A stretch of 32,744 bases of DNA from CAZVUW01 sp964629825 (GTDB taxonomy: Bacteria; Actinomycetota; Nitriliruptoria; Euzebyales; Egibacteraceae): NCBI GenBank assembly GCA_964629825.1, contig CAZVUW010000026.1, positions 1-32,744 on the forward strand. Direction: 5' to 3'. The number at the start of each line of letters is the position of its first letter. Position 1 is the stretch's first letter. Below the pieces are notes generated by a model. The model worked only from the letters and a program-made list of their open reading frames with translations. It was not told the origin of the DNA and searched no databases. This document shows positions 1-7,186 of this stretch, one piece after another. Made by a program: the position numbers and the translations under genes.

Positions 1-66
1 AACCAGGGCGACCCCGATGGGCTGCGCGACCTGGCGGCGACCGTACAGAGCCTCCTGTCTGACCTG
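1..66 (+). repeat. Partial copy of the shared C-terminal helical domain (left-edge copy)
   Basis: These 22 codons align without gaps to the last 22 residues of the domain at 29026-29256 and 32135-32365, sharing NQGD, LR.LA and the final L. Unlike the other two copies, this one is followed by a CHRD domain and not by the stop codon. Confidence 0.75.
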
Positions 67-468
67 ACCGGCTTCGAGACCGAGCTGAGCGGTGACGAGG
101 AGGTCCCGGCCAACGACTCCACCGCCGTGGGCGAGGCCGTCTTCCGCCTCACCGAGGACGGCATGGGGCTCGAGTACGAGCTCAGCGTCAACATCCAGAA
201 CGTGACGCAGGCCCACATCCACCTGGCTCCTCCGGGGACCAACGGCGGAGTGGTGGTGTGGCTGTACCCGTCCGCTCCGCCGGCGCAGCTGATCCCGGGA
301 CGGACCAGCGGCGTCCTGGCGACCGGCACGATCACGGCAGCGGACCTCCGCGGCTCCCTGACAGGGCAACCGCTCGAGGCGCTGCTGGCCGAGATCAGAG
401 CCGGCAACGCCTACGTCAACGTCCACACCTCGGCATTCCCAGGTGGTGAGATCCGCGGACAGCTGTAG
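1..468 (+). CDS. CHRD-domain secreted protein, 3' part only (5' end outside the window)
   Basis: The reading frame is open from base 1 to the TAG at 466-468, so this is the last 155 residues of a longer protein. Residues 1-22 (starting NQGDPDGLRDLAA) match the end of the helical domain that closes the S15 and M36 peptidases at the other end of the window. From about residue 25 to the end is a CHRD-like domain: it starts LSGDEEVPA, continues with AHIHLAPPGTNGG and a GxITAADL segment, and ends NVHTSAFPGGEIRGQL, the typical CHRD finish. CHRD domains are extracellular beta-rich modules first described in chordin; their bacterial role is not established. I infer an exported protein whose N-terminal part, probably an enzyme or another binding domain, lies to the left. 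A strong terminator follows. The CHRD call is firm; what the whole protein does cannot be said from this piece. Confidence 0.85.
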   Translation, partial: NQGDPDGLRDLAATVQSLLSDLTGFETELSGDEEVPANDSTAVGEAVFRLTEDGMGLEYELSVNIQNVTQAHIHLAPPGTNGGVVVWLYPSAPPAQLIPGRTSGVLATGTITAADLRGSLTGQPLEALLAEIRAGNAYVNVHTSAFPGGEIRGQL

Positions 469-510
469 CAGCTGAGTCCGCCCTTGGCGGGGTCTCCCGC
501 CGCAAGGGTC

Positions 511-538
511 GGGGCCCGGACCGTTCGGTCCGGGCCCC
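511..538. terminator. Strong bidirectional terminator hairpin
   Basis: GGGGCCCGGACC and GGTCCGGGCCCC form a perfect 12-bp stem around a GTTC loop, followed by TTCTCGTCT. It lies between two convergent genes, 42 nt after the CHRD gene stop and 13 nt from the YihY gene stop, so it can serve both. Confidence 0.85.
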
Positions 539-551
539 TTCTCGTCTGGAG

Positions 552-1622
552 TCAGCGTCGGGGTGTCTCGTAGTCCTCGGGGGTCGTGTCGGCGGCGACG
601 GCGCCGCGCTCGCCGAGCGGCTCGGGATGACCACGGGTCGAGTCCCTGGCGGTCTGGCGCTCAAGCTCGGCGTTGATCTCGGCGCCGAGCAGGACGATGA
701 ACGATGTCAGGTACATCCACAGCATCAGGATGATGATCCCGGCGAAGGTGCCGTAGGTGGCGCCGAAGCTGCCGAAGTTGTTCACGTACAGGGTGAACCC
801 GGCGGAGCCGATCAACCACAGGACGGTCGCGATCGCCGCCCCCCAGCTGACCCAGCGCATCTTCGGCTGATCGCGGTCGGGGGCGACCTTGTAGACCAGC
901 GCCAGCGCCCCCATGACCAGCAGGGCCAGCAGCGGCCACTTGGCGATCGAGATCACGGACTGGGTCGTCTCCTCGAGCCCGACCGCGCCCATGAGCGGCG
1001 GCAGAACCGCGATCAGACCGATCGCGAGGACCAGGAAGACGATGCCACCAAGGGTCAGCACCAGCGCCAGTCCCCGCTTCTTGGGGAACGAGCGGTTGTC
1101 GACCTCGTTGTAGGCGGCGTTGCAGCCCTCGATCAGTCCGGCCATACCACCCGAGGCGCTCCACAGCGCCAGCAGCAGCGAGCCCACCAGCGCCAGCGAC
1201 AGAGCGCCCGCGCTGCCGGAGGCGACCTGGGTCATCTGGTCCGTGAGGAGCGTCGAGGCCTCCTCGGGCAGGGCGCTCGCGAAGCTGGAGATCTGCCGGG
1301 TGATCTCCTGCGGGCTGGCGATCAAGCCCCAGATCGTCACCGCCGCGATCACGGTCGGGAAGAGCGACAGGAGCGCCTTGAAGGCAACCCCCGCCGCCAG
1401 CAGCGACAGGTGGTCGTTCTTGATCTCGGCCTTCACGCGCTTGAAGATCGCGACCCAGCCACGAGCCGGCACGTCGCTCGGCTTCTCCGCGTCGCGGCCC
1501 GCCGGGTCGCGCAGGTCCCGAACCTCCTCGTCGCGCAGGTCCCGGTCGTCCCGGACCTCGTCGTCGCGCAGATCGATGACCTCGTCGGCCTTCGCTGCGT
1601 GCCTGCCCATGGGTCTTGCCAT
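552..1622 (-). CDS. yihY: YihY/BrkB family inner-membrane protein
   Basis: This is a 356-residue integral membrane protein of the YihY/BrkB (former RNase BN) family, whose molecular function is unsettled. The core has about six hydrophobic segments, near residues 83-103, 138-158, 186-208, 229-245, 260-281 and 291-314. Family-like signatures include LSLLAAGVAFKALLSLFPT (72-90), the small-residue SASGGMAGLIEGCNAAYN stretch and GATYGTFAGIIILMLWMYL near the end. Residues 14-40 are an odd charged repeat built on LRD-D/E-EVRD units, followed by a basic linker. I chose the ATG at 1622 because AGAGGTGG lies a proper distance upstream; a GTG at 1676 would add 18 residues but lacks a good ribosome site. 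It stands alone, converging on the terminator at 511-538. The old BN-nuclease name should not be transferred. Confidence 0.88.
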   Translation of the reverse strand: MARPMGRHAAKADEVIDLRDDEVRDDRDLRDEEVRDLRDPAGRDAEKPSDVPARGWVAIFKRVKAEIKNDHLSLLAAGVAFKALLSLFPTVIAAVTIWGLIASPQEITRQISSFASALPEEASTLLTDQMTQVASGSAGALSLALVGSLLLALWSASGGMAGLIEGCNAAYNEVDNRSFPKKRGLALVLTLGGIVFLVLAIGLIAVLPPLMGAVGLEETTQSVISIAKWPLLALLVMGALALVYKVAPDRDQPKMRWVSWGAAIATVLWLIGSAGFTLYVNNFGSFGATYGTFAGIIILMLWMYLTSFIVLLGAEINAELERQTARDSTRGHPEPLGERGAVAADTTPEDYETPRR

Positions 1623-1714
1623 CTGCGCCCACCTCTTGGTCCGCGTCGTGTTCAGCCTGCGTTCCCGCCACGCCACCCTTTGAACCGGATGCCGCGGATG
1701 CCGGCCGTGGCCGC

Positions 1715-2296
1715 TCAGCTCTCGGCGATGGTCTTAGCCCACTCGGCCAGCAGCCGATCCAGGCCGGTCACCAGACGGTCGAAGGAGCGCTCGACGTCGC
1801 GCGGCAGGCCGAAGCCGCCAGCGGACTCCAGCGCGGCGAAACCATGCAGGGCCGCGCGCAGGGCACGGGCGGCGTCTATGGCGTCATCGCCTTCCAGGCC
1901 GTAGCCGGCGAGGACCTCCAGGACCACGTCGAGCACGACCTCGGTCGCGGCGAGGTGCTCGCGGTCCTCCCGCTCGGGCGCCTGGACGGTGGCGGCGTAG
2001 CGGCCGGGGTGCGCCACGGCGTAGCGGCGGTAGGCCTCGGCCACGGCCCGCAGCGCCGAGCTGCCGGTGCGCCCGTCCGCTGCGGCCGCCAGCGCCTGAC
2101 CTAGCTCCGTGACGGAGCGGATGGTCAGGCGTCGCTGGAGGTCATCGAGGCCGTCCACGTGCTTGTAGAGGCTCGGCACCGCGACGCCGAAGCGCTCGGC
2201 GAGGGCGGCGAGGGTGAGGCGGTCCCGACCGACCTCGTCGGCCAGCCGGGCCGCCTCGGCGACCACCAGATCGGGGTTGAGGCCCGCCCTAGCCAC
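1715..2296 (-). CDS. TetR/AcrR-family transcriptional regulator, probable autorepressor
   Basis: The 193-residue protein has the TetR two-part layout. An N-terminal DNA-binding domain (residues 5-55) carries the helix-turn-helix LTLAALAERFGVAVPSLYKHV. An all-helical ligand/dimer domain follows, with YAVAHPGRYAA and RALRAALHGFAALESAGGFG, as in the TetR C-terminal families with a WHG-like motif. The GTG start at 2296 overlaps the stop of the alpha/beta hydrolase gene (2289) by 8 nt, so the two genes are co-transcribed and probably translationally coupled. The only operator-like sites nearby are the two inverted repeats ahead of the hydrolase (3146-3190). The simple reading is that it represses its own operon and is released by a substrate or product of the hydrolase. 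The ligand is unknown. Confidence 0.9.
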   Translation of the reverse strand: MARAGLNPDLVVAEAARLADEVGRDRLTLAALAERFGVAVPSLYKHVDGLDDLQRRLTIRSVTELGQALAAAADGRTGSSALRAVAEAYRRYAVAHPGRYAATVQAPEREDREHLAATEVVLDVVLEVLAGYGLEGDDAIDAARALRAALHGFAALESAGGFGLPRDVERSFDRLVTGLDRLLAEWAKTIAES

Positions 2297-3116
2297 GGGC
2301 GAAGGCCTTTCCGAGCAGCGCGATCACGGCGGGCGCGACGACGTCGGGCTGCTCGGCGTGCGGGTAGTGGCCGACGCCTTCCAGGACCAGGACCTCGGCG
2401 TCCAGGCGCTCGCCGACCAGGCGCGCCTCGGCCGCGGCGTCCGGGAAGTCGGGATCGGCCGAGCCCATCAGCACCAGCGTCGGCGCGCTGACCTCGGCGA
2501 GGCGCGGCTCGACGGGGGCGTGGCTGGTCCTGGTCGTCGCGAGGAACGCCTGCCAGCCGCCGGGCCGTGCCATGCTCGTCCGGATGCGGGCGCGGTGCTC
2601 GGCCAGGTCCGGCGGCGGCGCCAGCGGATAGAGCTTGGCGTAGTAGGCAGCCCACAGCGCGGGCCCCCAGGGCCGGCGCAGCGCCAGCCGCAGGGCCGCC
2701 CGCTGCGCCCAGGAGATCGGGACATCGCGCACGAACGGGCCGGCGAGCACCAGGCCAGCCACGGCGTCGGGCCGCTCGGCAGCGGCCCACACGGCCGCCG
2801 CGGCACCCATCGACCCGCCGATCACCACCGCGGGGCCCCCGAGGTGCTCGATCAGCGCCAGCACGTCGCTGCCGGCGGCGAGGTCGTCGTAGCTGTCGAA
2901 GGTCGTGTCGCTGTCACCGTGCCCGCGCAGGTCCATGGTCGCCACGCGGTAGCCGGCCTCGACGAGCCGCGGGACCAGGAATCGGTACACCGCCCGGGTG
3001 TCACCCATGCCCGGGACGGCGACGACCAGCGGGCCTTCGCCGTGAACCTCGTAGGCGATCCGCCCGCCCGGGCGGGCGAGGTGCTGGGTGCGGCTGGCTT
3101 GTGCGGTCATGGTCAT
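2289..3116 (-). CDS. Alpha/beta-hydrolase fold hydrolase
   Basis: A 275-residue cytoplasmic alpha/beta hydrolase with no signal peptide. The catalytic set is visible: nucleophile Ser102 in the elbow IGGSMGA, an Asp in LVLMGSADPDFPD, and the His in LEGVGHYPHAEQP. The oxyanion-hole loop is PGMGD (35-39), and the strand-loop MDLRGHGDSD is typical of the family. A lid of mixed helices lies between about residues 120 and 200. The substrate is not predictable; esters, lactones or haloalkanes are all possible. The start is the ATG at 3116, which has GGGAGG 5 nt upstream; the TTG at 3167 in the same frame lies inside an operator and is not used. It is the first gene of a two-gene operon with the TetR regulator, and two operators lie just upstream. 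Confidence 0.9.
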   Translation of the reverse strand: MTMTAQASRTQHLARPGGRIAYEVHGEGPLVVAVPGMGDTRAVYRFLVPRLVEAGYRVATMDLRGHGDSDTTFDSYDDLAAGSDVLALIEHLGGPAVVIGGSMGAAAAVWAAAERPDAVAGLVLAGPFVRDVPISWAQRAALRLALRRPWGPALWAAYYAKLYPLAPPPDLAEHRARIRTSMARPGGWQAFLATTRTSHAPVEPRLAEVSAPTLVLMGSADPDFPDAAAEARLVGERLDAEVLVLEGVGHYPHAEQPDVVAPAVIALLGKAFARG

Positions 3117-3145
3117 ATCGGCCTCCCTGCTGACGCGCGCGAACG

Positions 3146-3168
3146 CTTGGCTAATGTCGTTAGCCAAG
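3146..3168. promoter_or_regulatory. Operator 1 for the TetR/hydrolase operon
   Basis: A perfect inverted repeat, CTTGGCTAA-N5-TTAGCCAAG, with 9-bp arms, begins 30 bp upstream of the hydrolase start codon. It shares its core GGCTAA-N5-TTAGCC with operator 2, and the centres are 23 bp apart. Size and position fit a TetR-family dimer site. Confidence 0.75.
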
Positions 3169-3169
3169 T

Positions 3170-3190
3170 ATGGCTAAGGGTATTAGCCAT
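3170..3190. promoter_or_regulatory. Operator 2 for the TetR/hydrolase operon
   Basis: A second inverted repeat, ATGGCTAA-N5-TTAGCCAT, with 8-bp perfect arms, directly follows operator 1. The 23-bp centre spacing is about two helical turns, so two dimers would sit on nearly the same face of the DNA. The operon promoter is expected to lie within or beside these sites. Confidence 0.7.
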
Positions 3191-3225
3191 GTCAACCGGG
3201 TTGTCACGCGCCCACCCACACCGCC

Positions 3226-3267
3226 CGGTGTTGTTCTCGGCGGACATGTCCGCCGAAAACAACACCG
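3226..3267. repeat. 42-nt near-perfect palindrome, copy 1 of a dispersed repeat
   Basis: The arms are 21 nt each with no loop and one mismatch (3236/3257). The centre reads TCGGCGGACATGTCCGCCGA and is flanked by GTTGTT on one side and AACAAC on the other. It lies 17 nt after the stop of the minus-strand GH13 gene, where it could fold into a very stable RNA hairpin, but no U-run follows. A related copy sits at 7100-7139. It could be a terminator, a transcript stabiliser, a REP-like element or a protein-binding site. Confidence 0.8.
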
Positions 3268-3283
3268 AGCCTTGCGTGGGGAC

Positions 3284-4942
3284 CTAGGCCGGCGGGCGCT
3301 CCAGGCGCAGCCAGCGGTGGTCGTAGCCCTCGAGGGTCAGGTCGAGCCGGCCGTCCTCCAGCGGCACCGGCCGCTCCCCCGGCTCCAGCAGGTTGCGGAC
3401 AGCCGAGCCCTCCTCCGCGTCGAGCTTGACCTGGATCTTGAGGGGCTCGGCGGAGAGGTTGTGCACGCCCACGAACGTGCGGCCATCCCAGTCGCAGCGA
3501 TGGACAAGCACCGCGTCCTCGCCGACGTCGATGACGCTCCAGGTACCCCAGCCGATCTCAGGCGTCTGGCGGCGGCGGTGGATGACGCGCTGCATCCAGC
3601 GCAGCAGCGAGTCGGGGTCGGACTCGGCGGCGCCGACGTTGACGGCCAGCGGGCCGAACCGGCCTTCGGTCACCGGGCGGTGCAGCCGCGAGGGGCGCGC
3701 CGTCGAGAAGCCGGCGTTGGGCCCGTCGCTCCACTGCATCGGGGTGCGCACGCTCATCCGGCCCTCGATGTCGAGGTTCTCACCCATCCCGATCTCCTCG
3801 CCGTAGAACAGCACCGGGGTGCCGGGCAGGGAGAAGAGCAGGCTGTAGGCCAGACGCAGCCGGCGCGGGTCGCCGTCCACCATGGCCGGCAGCCGCCGTC
3901 GCAGGCCGCGCCCGTAGAGCTGGTGCTCGGGGTCGGGGCCGAACGCGTCGAAGACCTCCTGTCGCTCCTCGTCGGAGAGCTGGTCGAGGGTCAGCTCGTC
4001 GTGGTTGCGGACGAACATCGCCCACTGGGCGTTGTCGGTCACGGGCGGGAGATTGGCCAGCGACCGGGCGAGCGGCTCTGCGCTGCCGCGCGCCAGCGCC
4101 AGGTGCAGCCGCTGCATGACCGGGAAGGCGAACAGCAGCTGGAGCTGGTCCGCCTGCTCGTCGCCGAAGAACTCGACCAGCTGCTCGGCGGGCAGGTTGA
4201 CCTCCCCGAGCAGGGCGGAGCTGCCCTGCCGGCGGGTCATGAACGAGCGCAGGTCCTTGAGGAAGCCGTGCGGGTCGAGGTCGACCTCGCCCTTGATCCC
4301 ACCGGTCTCGATCAGGAAGGGCACCGCGTCTACCCGGAACCCATCCACACCTAGCTGGAGCCAGGTGCCCACGACCTTCGCCATCTCGTCGCGCACCGCC
4401 GGGGAGGCGATGTTGAGGTCGGGCTGGTGGGAGTAGAAGTGGTGCAGATAGTGCTGGCCGGCCTTCTCGTCGTAGGTCCAGATGCTGTCCTCGGCGTCGG
4501 GGAAGACCACGCCCGTGCCGGGCTCCTCGGACGGCTCGTCGCGCCAGACGTAGTAGTCGCGGTAGGTCGACTCGGGGCTCGACCGCGCGGAGCGGAACCA
4601 CGGGTGGCGGTCGGAGGTGTGGTTCACGACCAGGTCAACGATGACTCGCATGCCGCGGTCCTTGGCGGTGCGGACGAACGCGACGAAGTCGCCGAGCGAG
4701 CCGAGGCGATCATCGACCGCGTAGTAGTCGGTGATGTCGTAGCCGTCGTCGCGGTTGGGCGACGGGTAGAAGGGCATCAGCCACAGGCAGGTCACGCCGA
4801 GCTCGGCGAGGTAGTCGATCCGCTGGGTCAGGCCCTTGAAGTCGCCGCAGCCGTCCCCGTCGGAGTCCTGGAAGGTCTCGACGTCCAGGCAGTAGATGAC
4901 GGCGTTCTTCCACCACAGGTCGCTGGTTCGAGCGGTGCTCAC
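3284..4942 (-). CDS. GH13 alpha-amylase-family enzyme, trehalose-synthase-like
   Basis: A 552-residue GH13 (beta/alpha)8 enzyme acting on alpha-glucosides, cytoplasmic with no signal peptide. The conserved GH13 regions are present: DLVVNHTSDRHPWF, the nucleophile Asp in VDGFRVDAVPF, the acid/base Glu in ALLGEVN, and the stabiliser Asp in FVRNHDELTL. The FVRNHDELTLDQLSDEER and RTPMQWSDGPNAGFS stretches, the RRRLPAM segment and the overall length are closest to trehalose synthase (maltose-trehalose transglucosylation), but the Glu region reads GEVN where TreS usually has AEAN. A related alpha-glucosidase is therefore possible. The GTG start at 4942 has GGAGG 7 nt upstream and overlaps the stop of the luciferase-like gene by GTGA, so the two are translationally coupled. 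The palindrome at 3226-3267 follows the stop. GH13 is certain; TreS activity is inferred. Confidence 0.88.
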   Translation of the reverse strand: MSTARTSDLWWKNAVIYCLDVETFQDSDGDGCGDFKGLTQRIDYLAELGVTCLWLMPFYPSPNRDDGYDITDYYAVDDRLGSLGDFVAFVRTAKDRGMRVIVDLVVNHTSDRHPWFRSARSSPESTYRDYYVWRDEPSEEPGTGVVFPDAEDSIWTYDEKAGQHYLHHFYSHQPDLNIASPAVRDEMAKVVGTWLQLGVDGFRVDAVPFLIETGGIKGEVDLDPHGFLKDLRSFMTRRQGSSALLGEVNLPAEQLVEFFGDEQADQLQLLFAFPVMQRLHLALARGSAEPLARSLANLPPVTDNAQWAMFVRNHDELTLDQLSDEERQEVFDAFGPDPEHQLYGRGLRRRLPAMVDGDPRRLRLAYSLLFSLPGTPVLFYGEEIGMGENLDIEGRMSVRTPMQWSDGPNAGFSTARPSRLHRPVTEGRFGPLAVNVGAAESDPDSLLRWMQRVIHRRRQTPEIGWGTWSVIDVGEDAVLVHRCDWDGRTFVGVHNLSAEPLKIQVKLDAEEGSAVRNLLEPGERPVPLEDGRLDLTLEGYDHRWLRLERPPA

Positions 4943-5904
4943 GCGGTCACCTCCGGCAGGACCTTCTCGGCGAAGGCCTCGATGAACGGCTGCTGGCGCT
5001 GCCCCACGTGGTGGAGGTAGAGCGCGTCGACGCCCAGCTCGGCGATGCGATTCAGCTGCTCGGCATGCCAGGCGAGGTCGGATGAGACGAGCACCGGGCC
5101 GATGACGTCCTCGGCGCGCACGAACCGGGCGGCGGCGTCGAACTGCTCGGGCTGCTCGAGGTTCCAGGCCAGCTCGGAGCCGAACACGTTGGTGCGCCAC
5201 TGCTCGTGGGCGATGGCCAGGGCGGTGTCGTCATCCGGCGCCCAGCACAGGTGCACCTGGACGTTGACGGCCTTGCCCTCACCGCCCCCGGAGCGGAAGG
5301 CGTCGATCACCCGCCGCAGCTGGTCGAGAGGCTGGTTGATGGTGATCAGGCCATCCGCCCAGCCGCCGACCGTGCGAGCGGTCTGCTCGCTGACGGCGGC
5401 GCCGATCAGCGCGGGCGGCTCCGCGGGGCGGCTCCAGATGCGGGCGCGGTGGACCTTGACCAGCCCGTCGTGGGTGACCTCCTCGCCGCGCAGCAGCGCA
5501 CGGATGACCTCGACGCACTCCAGCAGCCGGGCGTCCCGGACCGGCTTGGTGGGCCAGCGCTCGCCGGTGATGTGCTCGTTCACGGCCTCGCCCGAGCCGA
5601 GGGCCGCCCAGAAGCGACCGGGGAACATCTCCCCGAGCGTGGCGATGGCCTGGGCCACCACAGCGGGGTGCTGCCGCTGGCCGGGCGCGGTGACGACGCC
5701 CGCGGCCGCACCGGGGATCGTGGCCAGCGCGGCACCCAGCCACGACCAGGAGTAGCCGGAGTGTCCCTGGGCGGTGCCCCAGGGCGCGATGTGATCCGAG
5801 CACATGAACGCGCCGAAGCCGGCGCTGACCGCTCGCTGGGCGCTCGCGAGGAGCTCTCCCGGGGGCAGCTGCTCGTGGGAGGCGTGAAATCCGATGGTGA
5901 CCAT
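4939..5904 (-). CDS. Luciferase-like (LLM-class) flavin oxidoreductase
   Basis: A 321-residue protein of the bacterial luciferase-like monooxygenase superfamily, a TIM barrel that binds FMN or F420. It opens with TIGFHASHEQLPPGELL and contains MCSDHIAPWG, GVVTAPGQRQHPAVVAQA, EMFPGRFWAALGSGEAVNEHITG and GGWADGLITINQP. These segments resemble the group described as probable non-F420 flavinoid oxidoreductases (TIGR03885), related to F420-dependent glucose-6-phosphate dehydrogenase; this is recalled, not searched. The ATG at 5904 has only a weak upstream GGAG. The stop overlaps the GH13 start (GTGA), so a link to sugar or trehalose metabolism is a fair inference. The substrate and the cofactor choice are unknown. 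Confidence 0.85.
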   Translation of the reverse strand: MVTIGFHASHEQLPPGELLASAQRAVSAGFGAFMCSDHIAPWGTAQGHSGYSWSWLGAALATIPGAAAGVVTAPGQRQHPAVVAQAIATLGEMFPGRFWAALGSGEAVNEHITGERWPTKPVRDARLLECVEVIRALLRGEEVTHDGLVKVHRARIWSRPAEPPALIGAAVSEQTARTVGGWADGLITINQPLDQLRRVIDAFRSGGGEGKAVNVQVHLCWAPDDDTALAIAHEQWRTNVFGSELAWNLEQPEQFDAAARFVRAEDVIGPVLVSSDLAWHAEQLNRIAELGVDALYLHHVGQRQQPFIEAFAEKVLPEVTA

Positions 5905-5946
5905 GAGGGGGCACGTTCCCGCTCCGGCCGACCGGCATTCACCCGC

Positions 5947-7032
5947 CTAGGTGTCGGCTTCGCCCAGCACCAGCCGCGGCGGCAGGCCCAGGAACCGCCC
6001 GTAGCGCTGCGCGGCCTCCTCGAGCATCGTGATCTCCTCGGGTCGAAGCCTCCGGAGGGGGTGCAGGTCGAAGCGCACGGAGCGCTTGGCGACCGTCCTG
6101 CGCATGCCCGCCACCATCTGCCCGTCGACCAGCGCCATGCCGATCTGAGGCTCGCGGCCCTTGGTCAGCAGGCCGTCGGCGTCGAGGACGTAGCGCGAGT
6201 CCTGATAGCCCCGGTAGTACTCGTCGAGGAGCTGCAGCAGATGGCCGCGCGGCTCCAGCGCGTCGGAGGCCGGGGGCTCCTGGCCGAACCAGTAGATCCG
6301 CCCGTCGTGCTCGAAGCGCTCGAGTCGGTCGGCCACCGCCGAGAGCCCGGTGCGGACCTCCGTGCGCGACAGCGTCGCCCAGTAGGCGAGGTCGAGCTCC
6401 GTCGCCGGCCCGTGGCTGGTGAAGTAGCGCAGGGCGATCTCGGCCAGAGCCTCCTCCTCGTCCAGCCGCCGGGCTCCCGGCGCGCGCTCCTCGAGCAGCG
6501 CGTAGGTGTGGTCGCGGCCCTGCCGGACCCCGCTGCAGATCAGCCCCGAGAGCTCCGCCTGCATCACGACCAGCCCCAGCGCACGGCCGCTCAGCGGAAG
6601 CCCCGCCTCGGCCAGACGCTCGCCCAGCTGCTTCCTTGTGAGGTGGACGCCTTCCGCCAGCACCTGGGTGATGACGCCGAGGGCCCGATCCATGGCCGCG
6701 TCGTCCACTCCGAGCTCGTTCTGGTGGCTCTGGATGATCCGCAGCAGCCGCGGCGCGCTGAGGTCCAGCAGCCAGCGGATGTCGTCTGGCGTGACGAAGT
6801 GCCAGGTGGTCCGCAGCACATGCGTGCGGAGGATCTCGCCGGCGTCGAAGCAGCGGGCGAAGTCGTCCTCTGACATGCCCGTGGTGCGGTCCGCCACCGC
6901 CCAAGAAGCCTGGGGGTGGTTCTCGGCCTGCACCCCGAGCAGGCCCCTGACCACCTCAGGTGCGGACGAGTACGACTGCCCGGCCAGGTGCAGCGAGTGC
7001 AGCCGCCAGCGTGCGATCGCGCGATCGTCCAT
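5947..7032 (-). CDS. Winged-helix DNA-binding protein, AlkZ-like (HTH_42/DUF1006 type)
   Basis: A 361-residue protein of the winged-helix family that includes the Streptomyces interstrand-crosslink glycosylase AlkZ. Matching stretches are IARWRLHSLHLAG at the N-terminus, VRGLLGVQAENHPQASWAV, LRTHVLRTTWHFVTPDDIRWLLDLSAPR, the RKQLGERLAEAGLPL winged-helix segment, YFTSHGPATELDLAYWATLS and the C-terminal RSVRFDLHPLRRL. The family catalytic motif of AlkZ (QxQ) is represented by GVQAENHPQ near residue 33, with Q at the first position, so glycosylase activity is possible but unproven. I start at the ATG at 7032; an in-frame ATG at 7068 would add 12 residues, and neither has a strong ribosome site. 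It ends 42 nt before the luciferase-like gene and may head the same transcript. Confidence 0.82.
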   Translation of the reverse strand: MDDRAIARWRLHSLHLAGQSYSSAPEVVRGLLGVQAENHPQASWAVADRTTGMSEDDFARCFDAGEILRTHVLRTTWHFVTPDDIRWLLDLSAPRLLRIIQSHQNELGVDDAAMDRALGVITQVLAEGVHLTRKQLGERLAEAGLPLSGRALGLVVMQAELSGLICSGVRQGRDHTYALLEERAPGARRLDEEEALAEIALRYFTSHGPATELDLAYWATLSRTEVRTGLSAVADRLERFEHDGRIYWFGQEPPASDALEPRGHLLQLLDEYYRGYQDSRYVLDADGLLTKGREPQIGMALVDGQMVAGMRRTVAKRSVRFDLHPLRRLRPEEITMLEEAAQRYGRFLGLPPRLVLGEADT

Positions 7033-7099
7033 CGGGGTGAGCCTGCCAGAGACCGTTCGGGCCTGCATGACCGACGTGCAATCGCCAGCCACCCACCAA

Positions 7100-7139
7100 G
7101 ATGTTGTTTTCGGCGGACATCTCCGCCAAGAACAACATC
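7100..7139. repeat. 40-nt imperfect palindrome, copy 2 of a dispersed repeat
   Basis: Copy 2 of the palindrome at 3226-3267, with 20-nt arms, no loop and three non-Watson-Crick pairs. It has the same GTTGTT...CGGCGGACAT...CCGCC...AACAAC pattern. It lies between the stop of the XRE-cupin gene and the start of the winged-helix gene, both on the minus strand, and again has no U-run. The variation between the two copies leaves most pairing intact. Confidence 0.75.
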
Positions 7140-7186
7140 GGGCCGGGGGGAGCCAGATCGCGGCGCTGAGCCCTGCCACCCCCGCG

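Noticed and set aside
661..1671. Long open frames opposite or overlapping the YihY gene (also seen across most other genes here)
   Set aside because: They are shadows caused by high GC and codon bias; the translations are rich in Arg, Gly, Pro and His and show no domains.
3117..3167. Upstream TTG start for the alpha/beta hydrolase
   Set aside because: The codon is inside operator 1, no ribosome site precedes it, and the ATG at 3116 has a good GGGAGG.
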